Shown here: positions 1-7,402 of the stretch, piece by piece | Position numbering within the stretch: position 1 is the stretch's first letter | Layout of the letters: each line of letters starts with the position of its first letter | NCBI GenBank assembly: GCA_020252385.1 | Contig: JADCDC010000539.1 | Span: 1 to 8,656 of the forward strand | DNA: 8,656 nucleotides | DNA from: Aestuariivirga sp. | GTDB taxonomy: Bacteria > Pseudomonadota > Alphaproteobacteria > Rhizobiales > Aestuariivirgaceae | Reading direction: 5' to 3' | Made by a program: the position numbers and the translations under genes | Notes under the pieces: generated by a model | Told to the model about the DNA's origin: nothing | The model's input: only the letters and a program-made list of their open reading frames with translations | Databases searched by the model: none

Positions 1-292
1 GGTCCGCCACTGAATGCACCGGCACCATGCGGCCCAGCTGGTTCTTGATCTGCTCGATGACGGAGGGCGTGCCGCTCGTCACGACGGTGATGCGCGAGAC
101 GTGCTTTTCATGCTGCGTCTCCGATACCGTGAGCGACTCGATATTGTAGCCACGCCCTGAGAACAGGCCGATGACGCGGGCGAGCACACCCGGCTCGTTG
201 TCGACGATGACGGCGAGCGTGTGAGTCTCGACCGCGGGCTTCGCGGTGTCGAGGAAATAGGCCGAGCCCGAAGGCTGAAGTTGCGCGTTCAT
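1..292 (-). CDS. ilvH: Acetolactate synthase small (regulatory) subunit, 3' end outside window
   Basis: This is the regulatory subunit of acetohydroxyacid synthase. It binds the large subunit, raises its activity and confers feedback inhibition by valine in the cytoplasm. The 97 visible residues begin MNAQLQPSGS and contain an N-terminal ACT domain from about residue 24. The family signature NEPGVLARV is at 32-40, followed by GLFSGRGYNIESLTV at 42-56 and the second half of the ACT fold (HVSRITVVTSG, 64-74). The ATG is preceded by a GAGGAAC ribosome-binding site, and the start lies 15 nt after the ilvB stop, so the two genes are almost certainly co-transcribed and translationally close. The C-terminal half, where family members carry a second regulatory domain, lies beyond the window edge. 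No frameshift or unusual residue is visible. Family assignment is very secure; the symbol could equally be ilvN in other nomenclatures. Confidence 0.95.
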   Translation of the reverse strand, partial: MNAQLQPSGSAYFLDTAKPAVETHTLAVIVDNEPGVLARVIGLFSGRGYNIESLTVSETQHEKHVSRITVVTSGTPSVIEQIKNQLGRMVPVHSVAD

Positions 293-307
293 GTTGTTCC
301 TCGTTCC

Positions 308-2077
<1,770 letters not shown>

Positions 2078-2133
2078 CTCAAACCTCTTGGACTTTCCCA
2101 TTTCGTCAAACACGCAAATCCCGTTCAGGCAAT

Positions 2134-2158
2134 AAAAAAGGCCCCCAAGGGAGCCTGA
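2134..2158 (-). terminator. Attenuator terminator upstream of ilvB
   Basis: Read on the minus strand, GGCTCC and GGGGCC form a 6-bp GC-rich stem with one G-U pair and a CTTG loop (plus-strand 2140-2155), followed at once by six T residues (2134-2139). This is a classic intrinsic terminator. It lies between the leader peptide and ilvB, 57 nt before the chosen ilvB start, so it would stop transcription before the structural genes. The segment GCCTCCAGG at 2181-2189 can pair, with G-U pairs, with the terminator's 3' arm at 2141-2150, which gives a candidate antiterminator. The sequence shows the complementarities; the switching is inferred. Confidence 0.85.
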
Positions 2159-2160
2159 TT

Positions 2161-2214
2161 TCCGCGCAACACCACCAGTTCCTGGAGGCTTATGCCTCCC
2201 CGGCGTTGCGCGGA
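2161..2214 (-). promoter_or_regulatory. Leader RNA stem-loop of the ilvB attenuator
   Basis: A perfect 10-bp inverted repeat, TCCGCGCAAC / GTTGCGCGGA, pairs 2205-2214 with 2161-2170 on the minus-strand transcript. Inside it is a second hairpin, GGAGGC-ATAA-GCCTCC (2184-2199), whose loop carries the leader peptide stop codon. The 5' arm of the outer stem lies within the leader reading frame, directly after the Ile-Leu-Val-Val codons. A ribosome stalled on those codons would therefore cover it. This overlap of coding sequence and alternative stems is the hallmark of ribosome-mediated attenuation. Which stems exclude which was not computed, so the exact switch is unresolved. Confidence 0.75.
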
Positions 2215-2237
2215 CCTACTACAAGAATGCTGTTCAT
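2190..2237 (-). CDS. ilvB leader peptide with Ile-Leu-Val-Val regulatory codons
   Basis: A 15-residue reading frame, MNSILVVGPRNAGEA, lies between the ilvB promoter and the attenuator terminator. Residues 4-7 are Ile-Leu-Val-Val, encoded ATT CTT GTA GTA, so all three end products of the downstream pathway are sensed in one run. Enteric ilv leader peptides use the same principle. The start codon begins only 8 nt after the -10 hexamer, so transcription probably starts at or within a nucleotide or two of the ATG. No ribosome-binding site is possible in that case, and the mRNA would be leaderless, as known for trpL in Sinorhizobium meliloti. The 5' arm of the leader stem overlaps codons 8-11, and the stop codon lies in the inner hairpin loop. 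The peptide itself probably has no conserved function beyond ribosome positioning, though trans roles have been reported for rhizobial TrpL. Confidence 0.8.
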   Translation of the reverse strand: MNSILVVGPRNAGEA

Positions 2238-2245
2238 GGCGCGCG

Positions 2246-2274
2246 CTTTTACGTGGGTGGAGGGGGCACGTCAA
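2246..2274 (-). promoter_or_regulatory. Promoter of the ilvB-ilvH operon
   Basis: On the minus strand, TTGACG (2269-2274) and TAAAAG (2246-2251) are separated by exactly 17 nt, a good match to a vegetative sigma-70 type promoter. The predicted transcription start, 6-8 nt after the -10, falls at about 2237-2240, at the leader peptide ATG. The -35 hexamer overlaps the TGA stop of miaA (2271-2273), so the promoter is set into the end of the upstream gene. Read-through from miaA could also enter the leader. No operator for a repressor was recognised. Confidence 0.8.
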
Positions 2275-3140
2275 GGGGTCCCGGTGCCCCAATGCTTCAA
2301 CTGGCCGCGCCACCAGGTGAGCTGGCGCTTGATGAACTGGCGGGTCGCCGCCTTGGCCAGCGCCACGGCCTCATCGCGGCTGATCTCGCCCTTGAGGTGG
2401 CGCACGAGTTCCGGAACGCCGATGGCCTTCATCATGGGCAGCGACGGGTCGAGATGCATGACGGCCCTCGCCTCCTCCAGCGCACCTTCGGCCATCATCC
2501 TGTCGAAGCGGGACTCCGCCCGCGCATGCAGCTCCGCGCGCGGCACGTCGAGGAAGATGCGCTCCACCGCAACACCTTCGAGCGTCGCGCCCTCCTGCCC
2601 CTCGCGCTGCCAGTCGAGAAGCGAGCGGCCGGTCGCGTCGATGACCTCAAGGGCCCGCGTCACCCTCTGCCGGTCACTCGGCAGCAGCCGCGCCGCCATC
2701 GCTGCATCGCGCCGCAGCAGTTCGCCGTGGAGATCGCCCGTGAAACTCCGCCAGCGGCTCCTGACCTCCTCCGGAATCTCGGGCACCGGGGCGAGCCCGC
2801 GTTCCAGCGCCGCGAAATAGAGCCCGGTGCCGCCCGTCACGATGGGAAGCAGGCCTTGCGTCCATGCGGCTTCGATCTCGCGCCGCGCCTCGGCAAGCCA
2901 GGCTGCCACGGAATAAGGCTGTTCCGCGCCCACATGCCCATAAAGCCGGTGCGGCACGATCCCCTCCTCCTCCGGCGTTGGCCTCGCTGAGAGAATCCGC
3001 AGCGGCGCATAGACCTGCAGCGCATCGGCATTGATGATCACCCCGCCCTGCGCCTGTGCCCGCTCGAGGGCCAGCGCGGACTTGCCGCTGGCGGTGGGGC
3101 CTGCAATAAGCAGCGCGCGTTTCTGAAAGGCCGTTGTCAT
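2271..3140 (-). CDS. miaA: tRNA dimethylallyltransferase
   Basis: MiaA transfers a dimethylallyl group from DMAPP to N6 of A37 in tRNAs reading UNN codons, the first step of i6A/ms2i6A formation, in the cytoplasm. The 289-residue protein has near-normal family length. The P-loop GPTASGKS is at residues 14-21. NADALQVY at 37-44 supplies the catalytic aspartate D39; many relatives have DS here, this one has DA. ARPT at 52-55, TGGTGLY at 102-108 and the C-terminal KRQLTWWRGQ complete the signature. ATG 3140 and ATG 3143 are adjacent and either could be used; neither has a strong ribosome-binding site. A longer frame to 3560 would run antisense through serB and is not supported. The start overlaps that of the divergent serB, and the stop overlaps the ilvB promoter -35 element. 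Confidence 0.95.
   Translation of the reverse strand: MTTAFQKRALLIAGPTASGKSALALERAQAQGGVIINADALQVYAPLRILSARPTPEEEGIVPHRLYGHVGAEQPYSVAAWLAEARREIEAAWTQGLLPIVTGGTGLYFAALERGLAPVPEIPEEVRSRWRSFTGDLHGELLRRDAAMAARLLPSDRQRVTRALEVIDATGRSLLDWQREGQEGATLEGVAVERIFLDVPRAELHARAESRFDRMMAEGALEEARAVMHLDPSLPMMKAIGVPELVRHLKGEISRDEAVALAKAATRQFIKRQLTWWRGQLKHWGTGTP
3082..3110 (+). promoter_or_regulatory. Possible serB promoter inside miaA
   Basis: TTGCCG (3082-3087) and AATAAG (3105-3110) are 17 nt apart on the plus strand, each matching four of six consensus bases. Initiation would fall near 3117, about 25 nt before the serB ATG. Because serB and miaA have no spacer, a serB promoter must lie within miaA, which makes this candidate reasonable, but such matches also occur by chance. 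Confidence 0.3.
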
Positions 3141-3141
3141 C

Positions 3142-4008
3142 ATGGAGTCCGTTCTCGTCCTCATAGCAGCCCCGGGCTCCCGTGCAATCGGGCCTGAGGT
3201 GCTGGGGCTGCTCGCCGAGCTGGGCGGTGGAGCGCCGCACTGGCTGGCCGAGGGCGATGCCTGCGAGGTGCCGGACTTCGAGCGGCTGCCGGAATTCATG
3301 GTCGACATCCGCCGCTTACCCATCGATGCCGCCGTGGTCTCGATCCATAACCGCCGCAAGCGGCTTCTAATCGCTGACATGGATTCGACCATGATCCAGC
3401 AGGAATGCATCGACGAGCTGGGCGTCGAGGCGGGCGTGGGCGACCGCATCAAGGACATCACGCTCCGCGCCATGAAGGGCGAACTCGACTTCGAAGGCGC
3501 CCTGAAAGAACGCGTGAAGCTGCTCAAGGGCCTTGACGCGTCGATCATTGACCGCATCATCCGTGAGCGGATTACTTACATGCCGGGCGGCCCAACGCTG
3601 ATCGCCACCATGAAGGCCCACGGCGCCCATACAGCCCTCGTCTCCGGCGGCTTCACGCCCTTCACCTCGCGCGTCGCCGCCGTGCTGGGCTTCGATGAGG
3701 ATCAGGCGAACGAGCTGATCATCGCCGATGGCATCCTCACCGGCGAGGTCGGTTATCCCATCCTCGGCCAGCAGGCCAAGGTCGATGCCTTGCGCCGCAT
3801 CGCGGGACAACTCGGGCTCGATCCCGCCGATGCGCTGGCCGTGGGCGACGGTGCGAACGATCTCGCCATGCTGTCGGAAGCCGGTATGGGCGTGGCGCTT
3901 CACGCCAAGCCTCATGTGCAGGAGGGTTCCCTCATCCGCATCAACCACGGGGACCTGACGGCGCTGCTCTATCTGCAAGGCTATGCCAAGGCCCAATTCA
4001 CTGCCTGA
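3142..4008 (+). CDS. serB: Phosphoserine phosphatase
   Basis: SerB hydrolyses O-phospho-L-serine to serine, the last step of the phosphorylated serine pathway, in the cytoplasm. The 288-residue protein is a HAD-superfamily phosphatase with all four motifs. Motif I is DMDST at 79-83, with D79 the nucleophile and D81 the general acid. Motif II is SGGF at 168-171, motif III is K213, and motif IV is GDGAND at 235-240. E88 and the following helical cap (about 90-145) fit SerB rather than a generic HAD enzyme. The first 70 residues are a less conserved N-terminal region, as in other alphaproteobacterial SerB proteins. The ATG at 3142 shares its first two bases with the miaA start on the other strand; an AAAGG lies 11 nt upstream, a slightly long spacing. 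A trpB2 gene follows after 58 bp on the same strand, so co-transcription is likely. Confidence 0.96.
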   Translation: MESVLVLIAAPGSRAIGPEVLGLLAELGGGAPHWLAEGDACEVPDFERLPEFMVDIRRLPIDAAVVSIHNRRKRLLIADMDSTMIQQECIDELGVEAGVGDRIKDITLRAMKGELDFEGALKERVKLLKGLDASIIDRIIRERITYMPGGPTLIATMKAHGAHTALVSGGFTPFTSRVAAVLGFDEDQANELIIADGILTGEVGYPILGQQAKVDALRRIAGQLGLDPADALAVGDGANDLAMLSEAGMGVALHAKPHVQEGSLIRINHGDLTALLYLQGYAKAQFTA

Positions 4009-4066
4009 GCCCTTGCGGCTGGCCCCGTCTTTTGCGACCATCGGTCCATCACGTCAGGAGGGCAGC

Positions 4067-5437
4067 ATGGCCGCACAGAACCGCAAGATCGTCATGGGCG
4101 AGGAGAGGATTCCGAAGAGCTGGTACAACATCGCGGCGGATCTTCCCGCCATGCCACCGCCGCCCTTGCACCCCGGCACGCTGCAGCCGGTGGGGCCGGA
4201 CGACCTCGCCCCCCTCTTCCCCATGGAACTCATCATGCAGGAGGTGAGCGGCGAGCGTGAGGTGGCGATCCCCGAGCCGGTGCGTGACATCTACCGCATG
4301 TGGCGGCCGACGCCTCTCTACCGCGCCTATGGCCTCGAGAAGGCGCTGGGGACCACGGCGAAGATCTATTACAAATATGAGGGCGTCAGCCCCGCGGGCT
4401 CCCACAAGCCCAACACCGCCGTGCCGCAGGCCTTCTACAACAAGGAAGCCGGTGTGCGGAAGCTCGTGACGGAGACGGGTGCCGGACAGTGGGGCTCCTC
4501 GCTGTCCTTCGCGGGCGCGCTGTTCGACATCGACGTCAAGGTCTATATGGTGAAGATCTCCTACAATCAGAAGCCCTATCGCCTGGCGCTGATGGAGGCC
4601 TATGGCGGCACTTGCGTGGCCAGCCCCTCGCTGGAGACCAATGCCGGGCGCCAGATCCTCGCCGCCAATCCGGACTCGAACGGCAGCCTCGGCATTGCCA
4701 TTTCGGAAGCGGTCGAAGTGGCCGCCACCAATCCGGATACGAAATATGCACTCGGCAGCGTGCTGAACCACGTGCTGCTGCACCAGACGGTGATCGGCAT
4801 CGAGGCCATCGAGCAGATGGAGCAGGCGGGCGCCGCACCCGACATCATCGTGGGCTGCACCGGCGGCGGATCGAATTTCGCAGGCCTCACTTTCCCCTTC
4901 ATCGGCCAGCAGCTGCGGGGCGGCAAGAAGGTGCGCGTTATCGCGGCCGAGCCCGCCGCCTGCCCCTCGCTCACGCGCGGCAAATATGCCTATGACTTCG
5001 GCGACACCTCGCACATGACGCCGCTCGTGAAGATGCACACGCTGGGCTCCACCTTCATGCCGCCGGGCTTCCATGCCGGTGGACTGCGCTATCACGGCAT
5101 GGCGCCGATGGTCTCGCACCTGAAGGAACTGGGGCTGATCGAGGCCGAGGCCTATACCCAGAACGCCTGTTTCGAAGCCGGCGTGCTGTTCGCCAGGACG
5201 GAAGGCATCCTGCCCGCACCGGAAGCCAACCACGCGGTCAGGGGCGCCATCAACGCGGCGATCAAGGCCAAGGAAGCGGGCACCTCGCCCGTCATTCTCT
5301 TCGGCCTCTGCGGCCATGGCCACTTCGACATGCAGGCCTACATGGACTACCAGTCCGGCAAGCTCGAGGACAAGATGTACGACCAGTCGGCGCTGGACGC
5401 TTCGCTCGAAGGACTGCCGAAGATCGCGGCGGAGTGA
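4067..5437 (+). CDS. trpB: TrpB2-type tryptophan synthase beta chain (PLP-dependent)
   Basis: This 456-residue fold-type II PLP enzyme belongs to the TrpB2 (TrpB-related) branch. Members condense indole with serine to give tryptophan, and some archaeal ones have been reported to prefer O-phosphoserine. TrpB2-specific blocks are present: RMWRPTPLYRA (77-87), YKYEGVSPAGSHKPNT (102-117) with PLP lysine K114, ETGAGQWG (136-143) with the catalytic glutamate E136, the phosphate-binding loop GGGSN (266-270), and a C-terminal LCGHGHFD. The N-terminal extension of about 60 residues and length above 450 separate it from TrpB1 (about 400 residues). ATG 4067 has a strong AGGAGG five nt upstream; an upstream in-frame ATG at 3983 lies inside serB and is not supported. 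No trpA is next to it, which is usual for TrpB2. The serB neighbour suggests a shared serine or phosphoserine supply. Whether this copy is the main tryptophan synthase or a salvage enzyme cannot be told here. Confidence 0.93.
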   Translation: MAAQNRKIVMGEERIPKSWYNIAADLPAMPPPPLHPGTLQPVGPDDLAPLFPMELIMQEVSGEREVAIPEPVRDIYRMWRPTPLYRAYGLEKALGTTAKIYYKYEGVSPAGSHKPNTAVPQAFYNKEAGVRKLVTETGAGQWGSSLSFAGALFDIDVKVYMVKISYNQKPYRLALMEAYGGTCVASPSLETNAGRQILAANPDSNGSLGIAISEAVEVAATNPDTKYALGSVLNHVLLHQTVIGIEAIEQMEQAGAAPDIIVGCTGGGSNFAGLTFPFIGQQLRGGKKVRVIAAEPAACPSLTRGKYAYDFGDTSHMTPLVKMHTLGSTFMPPGFHAGGLRYHGMAPMVSHLKELGLIEAEAYTQNACFEAGVLFARTEGILPAPEANHAVRGAINAAIKAKEAGTSPVILFGLCGHGHFDMQAYMDYQSGKLEDKMYDQSALDASLEGLPKIAAE

Positions 5438-5473
5438 GCGGACGGTGCCTTATCGCATCATTTCCCAGCCGTC

Positions 5474-5514
5474 CTGAAGCCGTCACCCCAGCGAAGGCTG
5501 GGGTCCAGCTTCAG
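5474..5514. repeat. REP-like palindrome, copy 1
   Basis: A 41-nt imperfect palindrome has inner arms CCCCAGC (5486-5492) and GCTGGGG (5497-5503) around a GAAG loop, and outer arms CTGAAGC (5474-5480) and GCTTCAG (5508-5514). The core CCAGCGAAGGCTGG is of a kind I recognise as a dispersed intergenic palindrome in many alphaproteobacterial genomes. It sits 36 bp after the trpB stop between convergent genes, where it could stabilise or end transcripts. Confidence 0.75.
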
Positions 5515-5524
5515 GCGGCCAAAG

Positions 5525-5553
5525 CGGGATGCCAGCCTTCGCTGGCATGACGG
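5525..5553. repeat. REP-like palindrome, copy 2, inverted relative to copy 1
   Basis: ATGCCAGC (5529-5536) and GCTGGCAT (5541-5548) form an 8-bp perfect stem around CTTC. Its reverse complement reads CCGTCATGCCAGCGAAGG, closely matching copy 1 (CCGTCACCCCAGCGAAGG), so the two elements are head-to-head copies of one repeat, as in BIME-type pairs. The stems differ by paired changes (CC with GG against TG with CA), which keeps the hairpin while the sequence drifts. Confidence 0.75.
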
Positions 5554-5587
5554 AAAAATGGGTGCTGGGGCCCCGCGAGTCCGGGCC

Positions 5588-5588
<1 letters not shown>
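5554..5588 (-). terminator. Possible weak terminator after degP
   Basis: On the minus strand, GGGCCC (5583-5588) can pair with GGGCCC (5568-5573) directly at the degP stop, with a 9-nt loop. A run of five T residues follows, but about nine nt after the stem. The spacing is poor for an intrinsic terminator, and the nearby palindrome may do the work instead. Confidence 0.25.
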
Positions 5589-7129
<1,541 letters not shown>

Positions 7130-7241
7130 CGTCATGTCTCCGTGCCCAAAGCGTCTCATTCGGTGTCAATACGCAGCCCGGCGCCGGATGGTTTCCGCGC
7201 CTGACTGCATCAGGGCTCTGAGGTGAGCCGTAACCAAGGCA

Positions 7242-7270
7242 TAAACATGGCCAGTGGAAACGCCCGTCAA
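7242..7270 (-). promoter_or_regulatory. Candidate degP promoter in the 273-bp divergent spacer
   Basis: Between degP and the cyclase gene (7130-7402) I see no further gene. On the minus strand TTGACG (7265-7270) is a good -35 match, and 17 nt later TGTTTA (7242-7247) or the shifted TTTATG could serve as a poor -10. It would leave a long 5' leader of about 105 nt. No clear heat-shock or envelope-stress sigma site was recognised, nor a strong plus-strand promoter for the cyclase. Confidence 0.25.
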
Positions 7271-7402
7271 GCCCCTGCCCGACACGCCATTTCTCCCTCC
7301 ATCCGCTTGGCTTGTCCAGCGGAAGCCGGTAACTATTCCGCGACGTCCGAACAAGACTGGCCTATTCGTGTCTTGCTTGCCGTCAACGTGGAGTGACTTG
7401 TT

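Noticed and set aside
2078..2113. GTG 2113 as the ilvB start
   Set aside because: It would add 12 residues without a ribosome-binding site, whereas ATG 2077 has AAGAGG at good spacing and gives the usual N-terminus.
2125..2313. 62-codon minus-strand frame over the ilvB leader
   Set aside because: It runs through the terminator and promoter in another frame from the ILVV leader and has no ribosome-binding site or recognisable content.
3141..3560. N-terminal extension of MiaA by about 140 residues
   Set aside because: The added segment is antisense to the conserved HAD motif I region of serB and unrelated to MiaA; the family starts just before the P-loop.
4049..5323. 424-codon minus-strand open frame across trpB
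   Set aside because: It is antisense to a well-conserved TrpB2 and has a low-complexity His/Gly/Arg composition; a codon-bias shadow.
7164..7169. Perfect TTGACA on the minus strand as the degP -35
   Set aside because: No acceptable -10 lies 16-18 nt downstream, and initiation would fall at or inside the chosen degP start region.
7312..7339. TTGTCC with TATTCC as a promoter for the cyclase gene
   Set aside because: The -10 match is poor and the spacing 16 nt; not distinguishable from chance.
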